Part shown: in pieces, positions 19,453-27,362 of the stretch
How the letters are laid out: each line of letters begins with the position of its first letter
Numbering within the stretch: position 1 is the stretch's first letter
NCBI GenBank assembly: GCA_041390145.1
Contig: JAWKQM010000004.1
Span: 1 to 64,000, forward strand
Reading direction: 5' to 3'
From: Gemmatimonadales bacterium
GTDB taxonomy: Bacteria; Gemmatimonadota; Gemmatimonadetes; Gemmatimonadales; GWC2-71-9
Length of the DNA: 64,000 nt
Notes under the pieces: model-generated
Database searches by the model: none
Told to the model about the DNA's origin: nothing
What the model saw: only the letters and a program-made list of their open reading frames with translations
Made by a program: the position numbers and the translations under genes

Positions 19453-19524
19453 CGCCGGAAGGTACTTCGAAAACACGACTTGCGACAAGCACGTGGGGTC
19501 GGGGGCGCCGGAGTCCCCAAACGA

Positions 19525-19553
19525 TTGACGCCCCTTCCGAGGCGGCCTAGATT
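19525..19553 (+). promoter_or_regulatory. Candidate sigma-70-type promoter for the PP2C-FHA operon
   Basis: TTGACG (19525-19530) and TAGATT (19548-19553) are separated by 17 bases, the standard spacing. They lie 85 bases upstream of the PP2C start in the 185-base gap between divergent genes. Confidence 0.4.
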
Positions 19554-19637
19554 CCGCCTCCCCCACCCTCTTCGGCCCGGAGCACTCGTGGCGCGTCATT
19601 CCACCCTCAGTTCCACCGCCTTGACCCGCCGCGCCCG

Positions 19638-20699
19638 GTGACAATTCCCCACGTCCATGTGTTGGTCGCCGGTCGGACCGACGTCGGCCGCACCCGCGAT
19701 CACAACGAGGATACCTACCTCGTGGCCGACCTCAGCAGCGGCAAGCTCTGCGACGCGGATGAGGCGCAGGTCTGCGAAGTCGGCCCGCGCGGCTCACTGT
19801 TCATGGTGGCGGACGGGATGGGCGGGGCGGCCGCGGGAGAACTGGCCGCCGCGCTGGCGGCGGAGACCATCCACAAGCACCTGATGGGTACCTGGGCGGG
19901 GGATACCGAGGACAGCCGGGAGAAGTTCGCCTTCCGGGTGCGGGAAGCGGTCGAGGAAGCCAACAGGAAAATCCACCAGTACGCCCTCGAAAATCCGGAC
20001 GTGCGGGGAATGGGCACCACGGTCACGGCGGCCGGCGTGTACCGGACCGACCTCTACCTGGCCCAGATCGGCGACAGTCGGGCGTACCTCGTCCGCCGCG
20101 GCGTCGCCACGCAACTGACCAAGGACCAGTCCCTCACGCAGCGGCTGGTCGACGCCGGCGAGATGACCGAGGAACAGGCCGAGAAGAGCGAGCGGAAGAA
20201 CATCATCCTGCAGGCGCTCGGCCCCGACCCGCAGGTGCGGGTGGACCTGACCTACGAGGAGCTCCGGCGCGGCGATGTCCTGATTCTCTGCTCCGACGGC
20301 TTGAGCGGGCAGGTGCGCCGCGAAGAATTTGCCGAGTACGCCGGGCGGATCACCGACCTCGCCGAGCTCTGCAGTGCGCTCATCCAGCTCGCCAACGAGC
20401 GGGGCGGGCCCGACAACATCACGGTCGTGGCGGCGCGTTTCGACGGCGAGGGGCTCGCGGTCGCCGAGACGGCCCAGGGACCCGGCCACCACGTCTTTGA
20501 ACTGCCGGGCGATGAACCGATCGAAGACGACATCCGCGTCGGCTTCAAGACCGGCGGCATCCGCATCGAGCGGCCACTCTCGCTGCCGGTGCGCGAGGAA
20601 CCCCCGGCGCCGCCCCTCCGCCCCCGTCCTCCCGTCGGCCTGATCGGCACGGCGCTCCTCCTCGCCGCCGCCCTCCTCTACTGGCTGATCACCCGATGA
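19638..20699 (+). CDS. PP2C-family Ser/Thr protein phosphatase with C-terminal membrane anchor
   Basis: The 353-residue protein has the PP2C metal-binding motifs in order: DVGRTRDHNED, MVADGMGG (residues 57-63), GMGTTVTAA, IGDSRAYLVR, LILCSDGLSG and GGPDNITVV. It should remove phosphate from Ser/Thr of proteins using Mn or Mg. A ~20-residue hydrophobic helix at the very C-terminus (GLIGTALLLAAALLYWLI) would anchor it with the catalytic domain in the cytoplasm. The kinase at 13 kb is the obvious opposing activity. The start is a GTG with no strong ribosome site. Its stop overlaps the start of the FHA gene as ATGA, so the pair is translationally coupled. Confidence 0.93.
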   Translation: MTIPHVHVLVAGRTDVGRTRDHNEDTYLVADLSSGKLCDADEAQVCEVGPRGSLFMVADGMGGAAAGELAAALAAETIHKHLMGTWAGDTEDSREKFAFRVREAVEEANRKIHQYALENPDVRGMGTTVTAAGVYRTDLYLAQIGDSRAYLVRRGVATQLTKDQSLTQRLVDAGEMTEEQAEKSERKNIILQALGPDPQVRVDLTYEELRRGDVLILCSDGLSGQVRREEFAEYAGRITDLAELCSALIQLANERGGPDNITVVAARFDGEGLAVAETAQGPGHHVFELPGDEPIEDDIRVGFKTGGIRIERPLSLPVREEPPAPPLRPRPPVGLIGTALLLAAALLYWLITR

Positions 20700-22108
20700 C
20701 CCCGCGCCTCGCCATTCTCTCCGGAGGCCGTGCGGGCACGGTGGAGCCGATCAGGGGCGCCGTCGCGAGCATCGGACGTCACCCGACCTGCCAGATCCGT
20801 CTCGACGCCGATCAGGACACCGAGGTATCCAACCGGCACGCCATCATCCAGCAGCGGGACAGCGTCTGGATTGTCCGCGATCTGGGCAGCATGCAGGGGA
20901 CCTACCTCAACGGCCAGCGTATTGCCGAGGAGCAGCCGCTGAATGACGGCGACCTCCTCCGTCTCGGCGCCACCGGCCCCGAGGTCCAGTTCCTCCTCTC
21001 CGATCGCGCCGAGGTGGCAGAACCGAGCCGCGAACCGACCCAGGCCCAGCCAGCGAAGCCGATCATGGGTGCCGATGAACTGGAACGGATCCTGGCGGAG
21101 GAACAGGCGGGGCAGCTGGCCCGCGACGCCGCGGCGGCCGCCCGGAAGCGGCGGCTCCTCCAGATCGTCGGCGGCGTGGCCGTCCTCGTTGCCGTTGTGG
21201 TGGCCGGTATCCTCTTCTGGCAGCGGCGGGAAGCGCGGCGCGTCCAGGAGGAGGCGCGGCTCCTCATGCTCTCCCAGGCCGACAGCATGATGGCGAGCGT
21301 GGCCGCGATCGACGTGGCCTCACCCTTCATGCGGACCTCGCTCGACTCCGCGCGCACCGCCGCCACCCGGCTCCGCGCGTCGCTGGCGGACGCTGGTCCA
21401 AACGCCGTGGCCAGTTCCTCCATCATGAAGTCGCTCGACTCTGCCATCAGCCGCGAGCGTGACATCGCGGACGCGGCGGAATTCAACCCGGAAGCGGCCG
21501 CGACAAGCAGCGCACCCGCCGTCGGACTCGTCATTGCCCAGTACGCCGACGGCAGCACCGCGCTGGCGACCGGTTTCGCCATCCGACGGGACGGCACCGG
21601 CGGGGTGCTGCTCACCACCAAGGGCGTCGTGCTCAACGCGGCAGGCGAGTCGCCGGTACAACTCGCGGTGCTGATGCCCGGCGTGGCCCAGCCGATCGCC
21701 GCGCGCGTGCTCAAGACGCACATGGTCGAGGACATCGCCCTCCTGCGGGTGCAGCAGCGCGGCGGGATTCCGGTCGTCCAGGGGCTGGCCTGGCGGACCC
21801 CGCCGGTGGCAGCCGGCCGACCGGTGGCGCTCATCGGCTACCCCCCGCCGATTGAAATCCCGGCCAGGAACGACTGGCGTTCATTCAACCTTGCCTCCAC
21901 CACAACCACCGGCACCGTGGCGCTGATCACGACAGGATTCCTTACCGTGGATGGCTGGGGCACGCCGGTCAGCGCGGGCAGCCCGGTCATCGACGACGAA
22001 GGGCTGGTGGCGGGCATCGTGTCGAGCGCGGCCCCTTCGGCCGGTGGTCGGCTCTACGACGCGGTGCCGGTGGTGTTTGCGCTGGAGTTACTGGACCAGT
22101 TGCAGTAA
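20696..22108 (+). CDS. FHA-domain membrane protein with a degenerate trypsin-like domain
   Basis: Residues 1-100 form an FHA phosphothreonine-binding domain (GRHP 27-30, SNRH 45-48, NG at 72-73). A coiled stretch, one membrane helix (~154-174) and a helical linker follow. Residues ~275-470 resemble an HtrA-type trypsin fold. Two of the three catalytic residues are missing. The His position reads TTKGVV (Gly310) instead of a TxxHVV motif. The GNSGG position reads VSAGSPV (Ala427). Only the Asp (EDIALL, Asp346) remains. I infer a periplasmic pseudoprotease sensing or binding domain linked to cytoplasmic phosphoprotein recognition. It is coupled to the PP2C gene by a 4-base overlap. Confidence 0.88.
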   Translation: MTPRLAILSGGRAGTVEPIRGAVASIGRHPTCQIRLDADQDTEVSNRHAIIQQRDSVWIVRDLGSMQGTYLNGQRIAEEQPLNDGDLLRLGATGPEVQFLLSDRAEVAEPSREPTQAQPAKPIMGADELERILAEEQAGQLARDAAAAARKRRLLQIVGGVAVLVAVVVAGILFWQRREARRVQEEARLLMLSQADSMMASVAAIDVASPFMRTSLDSARTAATRLRASLADAGPNAVASSSIMKSLDSAISRERDIADAAEFNPEAAATSSAPAVGLVIAQYADGSTALATGFAIRRDGTGGVLLTTKGVVLNAAGESPVQLAVLMPGVAQPIAARVLKTHMVEDIALLRVQQRGGIPVVQGLAWRTPPVAAGRPVALIGYPPPIEIPARNDWRSFNLASTTTTGTVALITTGFLTVDGWGTPVSAGSPVIDDEGLVAGIVSSAAPSAGGRLYDAVPVVFALELLDQLQ

Positions 22109-22145
22109 GGCGGGAACGCGGGGGAGCGGGGAAGAAAAAAACGAA

Positions 22146-22185
22146 ACGAGGGAGGGTCGGAGGAAAACCGCGGAGGTGGTCGTTA
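22146..22185. repeat. Half copy of the GAGGGAGGG element between convergent genes
   Basis: ACGAGGGAGGGTCGGA starts at 22146, preceded by an A-rich stretch and by a GGCGGGAACGCGGGGGAGCG tract at the FHA gene's stop. The element runs up to the stop codon of the symporter gene on the other strand. No complementary right arm is evident. Confidence 0.6.
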
Positions 22186-23823
22186 CTACCCCGCCAGCAA
22201 GATCCATCCAATGAGCAGCGTCCCACCCAAAATGACAATCGACCAGCCCAGCCAGCGCCGCGCATCGCGCACCCCGTCGTCGAGGGCGGCGAGCTTGGTC
22301 CGCGCGCGCACCGGCCCCCAGGCGCCGGCGGGCCGCACCCGGGTGTAGAAGGCGTCGAGCGTCGCTTCCGACTCCGGCGCGGTCATCCACATGACCGGCA
22401 CCCAGACCGCCATGGCGCCGAACGCCGAGAGCATGAGCCGCTGCCCGAAGGTGATGGACGCGAAGATCGAGGTATAGCTGAGGATGGCCAGGACCAGCCC
22501 GGCCGCCATCGCGGCAATTTCCGCCCAGGCGTTGATCCGCCACCAGAACCAGCGGAGCAGGAGCACCAGCCCCGGGCCGGTGCCGATCAGGATGGCAAAC
22601 CGGAACACCCCGCCGACGCTGTCCATGAAGAAGGAGACGACCCCAGCCAGGGTGGCGAGCATCACCGACGCCCAGCGTGCCGCGCGCATCAGCCGCGCCT
22701 CGTCCTGCTCGCCGGTGAACCGGGCGTAGAGGTCGTTCACCAGGTAGCTGGCGCCCCAGTTGACCTGCGTGGAGACGCTGGACATGAAGGCCGCCACCAG
22801 GCTCGCGAAGACCAAACCGAGGACACCGGTGGGCAGGTAGCGCATCATCATGATCGGATAGGCGAGCTCGGGGTCTGACAGGTTCGGCAGGACCACCAGC
22901 GCGGCCAGCGCCACGAGCACCCAGGGCCAGGTGCGCACGACGTAGTTGAGGATGTTGAACAGGTGCGCGGCCTTCGTCGCATCCTTCTCGGTGGCGGTGG
23001 AGGAGAGCCGCTGCACGAACATCCCCCCACCGTCGCTGTTCCGGAACGCCCACCACTGCACGAGCAGATAGCCGAAAAAGGTGCTGATCGGGAGCGTCGC
23101 GTCCGGACCTGTCGGCAACAGGTTCAGCTTGTCGCCCTGTCCGCTCTCCCGCAGGGTGGCGGTCAATCCGCTGAGCCCGCCGACTTCCGCCAGGGCGTAG
23201 AACATCACGAGGAACGCGCCGACCATGGAGAGGATGTACTGCAGGAAGTCGGTGGTGACGACGCCCCAGAGTCCCGACGCCGCGGTGTAGATCACGACGA
23301 TTACGAGGATGGGAAGGATGGCCCAGAGCCGTTCGTCGCCGGGGAGTGGGGGCAGGCCGTCGAAGACACCGAGAGCCGTCACCAGCTTGCGCATGGCGAG
23401 CATGCCGTAGCCGATGCTCAGGCAGTTGAAGGGAACCGCGATCATGAAGGCGCGGAAGGCCCGCAGGGAGGCGGCAGGGCGGCCGCCGTAGCGGATTTCC
23501 GTCATCTCCACGTCGGTCAGCACCTTTGCGCGGCGCCAGAGCTTGGCCAGCACGACGGCCAGGAGGACGTGACTGAGCGCAAAGGCCCACCATTCCCAGT
23601 TCCCCGCCACGCCGTCCTTCGCCACCCGGCCTGCCACGTACAGTGGGGTGTCCACGTTGAAGCTGGTGGCGGCCATCGAGGTGGCCGCGAGCCACCAGGG
23701 GATCGCCCGCCCGCCAACGAAGAACTCCGTGAGGCTCCGCGCCCCGCGCCGCGCCACCCAGAGGCCGAGGACGAGCGTCCCGGCCAGATATGCGACCACA
23801 ACCCCCCAGTCGAGCGCCCTCAA
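22186..23823 (-). CDS. Sodium:solute symporter family transporter, probably for cell-wall amino sugars
   Basis: This 545-residue protein is an SSS-family (LeuT-fold) permease with about 13-14 membrane helices. The family region GARSLTEFFVGGRAIPWWL and the Na-site-like ATSMAATSFNVDTPLYVAG are visible. The start is probably the TTG at 23823 overlapping the nagZ stop (TTGA). Upstream in-frame ATGs would extend into Arg/Gly-rich nonsense. As the last gene of murQ-anmK-nagZ, it most likely imports muropeptide sugars or (anhydro-)MurNAc, in place of an AmpG permease. The substrate is inferred only from context. Confidence 0.85.
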   Translation of the reverse strand: MRALDWGVVVAYLAGTLVLGLWVARRGARSLTEFFVGGRAIPWWLAATSMAATSFNVDTPLYVAGRVAKDGVAGNWEWWAFALSHVLLAVVLAKLWRRAKVLTDVEMTEIRYGGRPAASLRAFRAFMIAVPFNCLSIGYGMLAMRKLVTALGVFDGLPPLPGDERLWAILPILVIVVIYTAASGLWGVVTTDFLQYILSMVGAFLVMFYALAEVGGLSGLTATLRESGQGDKLNLLPTGPDATLPISTFFGYLLVQWWAFRNSDGGGMFVQRLSSTATEKDATKAAHLFNILNYVVRTWPWVLVALAALVVLPNLSDPELAYPIMMMRYLPTGVLGLVFASLVAAFMSSVSTQVNWGASYLVNDLYARFTGEQDEARLMRAARWASVMLATLAGVVSFFMDSVGGVFRFAILIGTGPGLVLLLRWFWWRINAWAEIAAMAAGLVLAILSYTSIFASITFGQRLMLSAFGAMAVWVPVMWMTAPESEATLDAFYTRVRPAGAWGPVRARTKLAALDDGVRDARRWLGWSIVILGGTLLIGWILLAG

Positions 23824-25223
23824 CCGAGCTGCCCCACCAGCCAGCGGGCGACCGCCTCCTGCATCAACCGTTGCCGGTGCCACGCCAGCAGCACCGGCGC
23901 ATCCCCTGGCACCTCCGCCACGAGCCGGGGGTGCCCGAACACGACGACCAGGTCGGCGTCGCCATGCTGGCTCAACGCCGCGAGCGCCGCCGGACCGAAC
24001 CCGGCGCGCCCCTTCGAAGCGCGCGGCTCCGCAAAGGCGAGCACCACCTTGCTGCCGCCTCGATCCACCGCCACCCCTGTTCCCCGCAGCGCCATCTCGA
24101 CGTACTCCGCAGATGAGGCGGGCCACGCGCCGCCCTGATCGTCGTCGACGATGACAAGGTCAACCGGAATACGGACCACGGGTGCGGCGCCGCGCAGGAG
24201 ACCCTGTGCAAGCAATCGGTCCGCTATCACGGCACTCTGCCCCGCGGCCCCCCTCCCCCGCGGCCCAGCCTGCGCCCGCAGCAGCGCCTCTCCATACCGC
24301 ACCAGCGCCTCCTCCACCCGGTCCTCGCTCAACGCGCCAGTCCGCAGCGCCTCCCCTATCGCGTCGTAGGCCGCCTGTGGATCCGCCGGATAGCAGAGCA
24401 GGTCGCATCCCGCCGCCAGCGCGCGCACGGCCGGATTGCCGGCGGCATCCTGCACCGCCGCCCCCATCATCAGGGCGTCGGTGACGATCAGTCCCGAAAA
24501 TCCGAGTTCCTCGCGCAGGTACCGCAGGATCGGCGGGGAGAAGGTTGCGGGTGTGCCGGTCGGATCGAGCGCAGGCACCCGCAGGTGTCCTGTCATGACC
24601 GTGGCGACCTGCGCCAGGACGCCCATGCGAAACGGCACGAGGTCTGTCGCCTCGAGCGTCGCCCGGTCGACCTCCACCGCGGGCACTTCATCGTGGCTGT
24701 CCCGCGTGGTGCGGCCATGTCCCGGGAAATGTTTGATGCAGGCGAGCGCGCCGGCCTGCTGGCAGGCCTGCACCCAGAGCGCCACCGCGACGCCGACCAT
24801 CTTCGGATCGCTCCCGAAGGACCGCGTCTGCACAATGGGATTCGCGGCCTCGATGTCGAGGTCGGCGTCGGGTGCCAGCACCCAGTTGACGCCGACGTCA
24901 AGCGCCTCGAGGGCGGTGGTCGAGGCCGCCGCGCGAATGACATCGGGGTCGTCGAGTGTGGCCAGCGCGCCAGGCGGCGGAAACCCCGTCAGTCCGGGGA
25001 ACTGCTGCCCCGCCCCACGCTCGAGGTCCGCCGCAATCAGGAGGGGGCGGCCGGCCCGCTCCCGGAGCTCGGCCGTCAGCGCCTTCACCGCCTCCGGCTT
25101 GCCGCCGAAGATGATGAATCCGCCCGCCCCAAAGCGCAGCGCCGCCGCGATGGTCTCGGCCTCATGCCCAAAACCGCTGTCGTCCCGCCAGCGCAGCGCG
25201 GGGAGGATCAGGCGTCCGTGCAT
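23820..25223 (-). CDS. nagZ: Beta-N-acetylhexosaminidase, glycoside hydrolase family 3
   Basis: The 467-residue enzyme contains the NagZ signature KHFPGHGRTTRDSH (164-177), which carries the His/Asp dyad used as acid/base in this family. It should release GlcNAc from GlcNAc-anhydroMurNAc or muropeptides. No signal peptide is seen, so it acts in the cytoplasm, which requires import of the substrate by the downstream symporter. After about residue 340 there is an extra C-terminal domain, absent from the short E. coli enzyme but common in longer GH3 proteins. The start codon overlaps the anmK stop by one base (TGATG). Confidence 0.92.
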   Translation of the reverse strand: MHGRLILPALRWRDDSGFGHEAETIAAALRFGAGGFIIFGGKPEAVKALTAELRERAGRPLLIAADLERGAGQQFPGLTGFPPPGALATLDDPDVIRAAASTTALEALDVGVNWVLAPDADLDIEAANPIVQTRSFGSDPKMVGVAVALWVQACQQAGALACIKHFPGHGRTTRDSHDEVPAVEVDRATLEATDLVPFRMGVLAQVATVMTGHLRVPALDPTGTPATFSPPILRYLREELGFSGLIVTDALMMGAAVQDAAGNPAVRALAAGCDLLCYPADPQAAYDAIGEALRTGALSEDRVEEALVRYGEALLRAQAGPRGRGAAGQSAVIADRLLAQGLLRGAAPVVRIPVDLVIVDDDQGGAWPASSAEYVEMALRGTGVAVDRGGSKVVLAFAEPRASKGRAGFGPAALAALSQHGDADLVVVFGHPRLVAEVPGDAPVLLAWHRQRLMQEAVARWLVGQLG

Positions 25224-26326
25224 CAGGGAGGGGTGATCGAGCCGAGGACGCGCGCGCCACGCGCGCCCGTGGCGGCGGGCAGGTTGCCGGGCTGGCCGTG
25301 CAGGGTGAGGTAGCCGAGGAGCGCAAAGGCCACCGCCTCCTTGGCGTCGCCGTCGAAGTAGACCGCGTCGAACCGGCGCACGGTGATCGGGGCCAGCAGT
25401 CTCGTCAGCGACGCCATCAGCCCCGGGTGATGCACCCCGCCTCCGGACACGAGCACCTCTCCCGCCGCAGGCGCCCAACGCCCGATGGCCTCCGCGACGG
25501 ACCGCGCGGTGAGCGCCACCGCGGTGGCCACGCCATCCGCGCCGGGCACACGGGCGTGCAGGTTTCCTGCGTAGGCGTCCCCGAAATGCTCGCGCCCCGT
25601 GCTCTTGGGAGGCTCCCCGAGGAAATACTCATCCTGCAACAGGTCCGCGAGCACCGCATCGTTCACCCGGCCCGCCGCCGAGAGCGCCCCGTCGAGGTCA
25701 CAGGCGAGGGAGTCGTCCACCCGGTGCGCCACCGCGTCGATGATGGCCATCCCGGGGCCGGTGTCGAAGGCGATGGCCCCCTGCTCCCGGCCGCCACTCG
25801 GCACCAGGGTGATGTTGGCCATTCCGCCGAGATTCAGCAGCACGCGATCGCGCTCCGCGTCCGCAAAGAGCAGCACGTCGGCCATCGGGACCAGCGGCGC
25901 ACCCTGCCCGCCCGCCGCCACATCCCGCGCGCGGAATCCGCTCACCACGCGGACACCGAATGCTTCCGCCAGCACCGCCGGCTCGCCGAGCTGCCAGCTG
26001 ACCAGCGGCGGTTCATGCCAGATCGTCTGGCCGGGAAAGGCGATCCCGTCCACCTGGTCGGCGCGCACGCCCCCAGCGTGCAGGACGGCCTGTGCCGCCT
26101 CGGTGGCCCATTCGGCAATCTGCACGTGCAGTCGGGCCAGGGCGGGCGCGGCGGCGCGCCCTTCGAGCGCGGCGCGGACCGTGGAGCGCTCGTCGCGGTC
26201 ATAGGGCCGGGTGGCGAACGCCACCAGTTCTGCGTGTGTCGGGCCGGTGAACCGGACCAGCGCGGCGTCCATCCCGTCGAGTGACGTGCCGGACATGAGC
26301 CCGATGATGAGGGAGGGTCGTTCCAT
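25223..26326 (-). CDS. anmK: Anhydro-N-acetylmuramic acid kinase
   Basis: The 367-residue kinase opens with LIIGLMSGTSLDGMDAALV, the phosphate-binding and catalytic-Asp segment of AnmK. LLNLGGMANITLVP, FDTGPGMAIIDA and VLVSGGGVHHPGLM are further family motifs. It cleaves the 1,6-anhydro ring of anhydroMurNAc while phosphorylating it, giving MurNAc-6-phosphate. It sits between murQ and nagZ with one-base TGATG overlaps on both sides, so all are translated from one message. The product feeds MurQ directly. Confidence 0.94.
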   Translation of the reverse strand: MERPSLIIGLMSGTSLDGMDAALVRFTGPTHAELVAFATRPYDRDERSTVRAALEGRAAAPALARLHVQIAEWATEAAQAVLHAGGVRADQVDGIAFPGQTIWHEPPLVSWQLGEPAVLAEAFGVRVVSGFRARDVAAGGQGAPLVPMADVLLFADAERDRVLLNLGGMANITLVPSGGREQGAIAFDTGPGMAIIDAVAHRVDDSLACDLDGALSAAGRVNDAVLADLLQDEYFLGEPPKSTGREHFGDAYAGNLHARVPGADGVATAVALTARSVAEAIGRWAPAAGEVLVSGGGVHHPGLMASLTRLLAPITVRRFDAVYFDGDAKEAVAFALLGYLTLHGQPGNLPAATGARGARVLGSITPP

Positions 26327-27240
26327 CAGGAGGGCTCCACCGGTGGAGGGTTGCCGAGGATGGAACGGAGCCGGCCCTTGGCGTCGGCGATGAGCGACTC
26401 GGCGGCGGCGCGGTTCTTCCCGGTGCGCACCATGACGATGGCCGTGCGGACACTCCCGCCCGCCGCCTCGAGCGCGGCCCGCGCGCCGTCTCGATCGACG
26501 CCGGCCACCTCCATCACGATCCGCTCGCCCCGGTCGGCCAGCTTCTGGTTTCGGACCTGCAGATCCACCATCAGGTTGCCGTAGGTCTTGCCGAGGCGAA
26601 TCATGGCGCCGGTGGTCAGAAGGTTGAGCACCAGCTTGGTGGCGGTGCCCGACTTCAGGCGGGTGGAACCGGTCACCACCTCGGGGCCGACAGGCACGGT
26701 GATGCACTCGTCGCAACTCTCGGCCATGTCTCGGGGTGGCTCGGTGCAGCTGAGAAACACGGTGCGCGCCCCCAGCGCCTGGGCCCGGCCGATGGCGGCG
26801 CGCACAAACGGCGTGGTGCCGCTGGCGGCAATGCCGACCACGACGTCGCCGGGACCCACCCGGCGCTCGTCGATGACGGCGACGGCGGCGTCGAGGTCGT
26901 CCTCCGCCCCTTCGACGGAGGTGACGAGCGCGGCGGGACCGCCGGCGATGATCCCCTGCACCATTTCCGTCGGCGATCCAAAGGTCGGCGGGCACTCGGA
27001 GGCGTCGAGCACGCCGAGCCGTCCACTGGTGCCCGCCCCGACATAGAAGAGCCGCCCTCCGGCGCGGAAGGCGGCTTCGATCAGGTCGATGCTCCGGGCA
27101 ATCGGTTCGCGGGCGGCGGCAACGGCCGCGGGGACGGTGGCGTCCTCGGCCGTCACCAGGTCGACCAGCTGAAGGCTGTCCAGCGTGTCGATGGCCGCGG
27201 TCCGCGGGTTTCTCCGCTCGGTGAGCCTGGGGTCGCGCAC
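26326..27240 (-). CDS. murQ: N-acetylmuramic acid 6-phosphate etherase
   Basis: This 304-residue SIS-domain enzyme converts MurNAc-6-phosphate to GlcNAc-6-phosphate and D-lactate. FYVGAGTSGRLGVLDASECPPTFG gives the sugar-phosphate site (shown here in two overlapping parts: GAGTSGRLG and ASECPPTFG); Glu82 and Glu113 (VEGAEDD) match the catalytic glutamates. LKSGTATKLVLNLLTTGAMI is also typical. The start is taken as the GTG at 27240 (RDPRLTERRNP follows, the usual MurQ opening). It is the first gene of the recycling operon and is divergent from the gamma-glutamyltransferase gene. No MurR-type regulator is adjacent. Confidence 0.94.
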   Translation of the reverse strand: MRDPRLTERRNPRTAAIDTLDSLQLVDLVTAEDATVPAAVAAAREPIARSIDLIEAAFRAGGRLFYVGAGTSGRLGVLDASECPPTFGSPTEMVQGIIAGGPAALVTSVEGAEDDLDAAVAVIDERRVGPGDVVVGIAASGTTPFVRAAIGRAQALGARTVFLSCTEPPRDMAESCDECITVPVGPEVVTGSTRLKSGTATKLVLNLLTTGAMIRLGKTYGNLMVDLQVRNQKLADRGERIVMEVAGVDRDGARAALEAAGGSVRTAIVMVRTGKNRAAAESLIADAKGRLRSILGNPPPVEPS

Positions 27241-27274
27241 GGGGGCACCTGGACCGGGAAAAGAGGGGGCGGAC

Positions 27275-27301
27275 TTGCCACGCGTGAGATATCGCTAAAT
27301 T
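27275..27301 (+). promoter_or_regulatory. Weak promoter candidate for the gamma-glutamyltransferase gene
   Basis: TTGCCA (27275-27280) and TAAATT (27296-27301) are 15 bases apart, shorter than ideal, in the only AT-rich part of the 122-base gap between divergent genes. Confidence 0.25.
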
Positions 27302-27362
27302 AGGGGAGCCCTTCACTCCGGGGCAACCTCCACGCCACCGCCCTCTCCCATCGAGGATTTCC

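Noticed and set aside
26308..26325. GATGAGGGAGGGTCGTT, resembling the intergenic GAGGGAGGG element
   Set aside because: It encodes the conserved N-terminus of AnmK on the other strand and is followed by no other part of the element; treated as coincidence.
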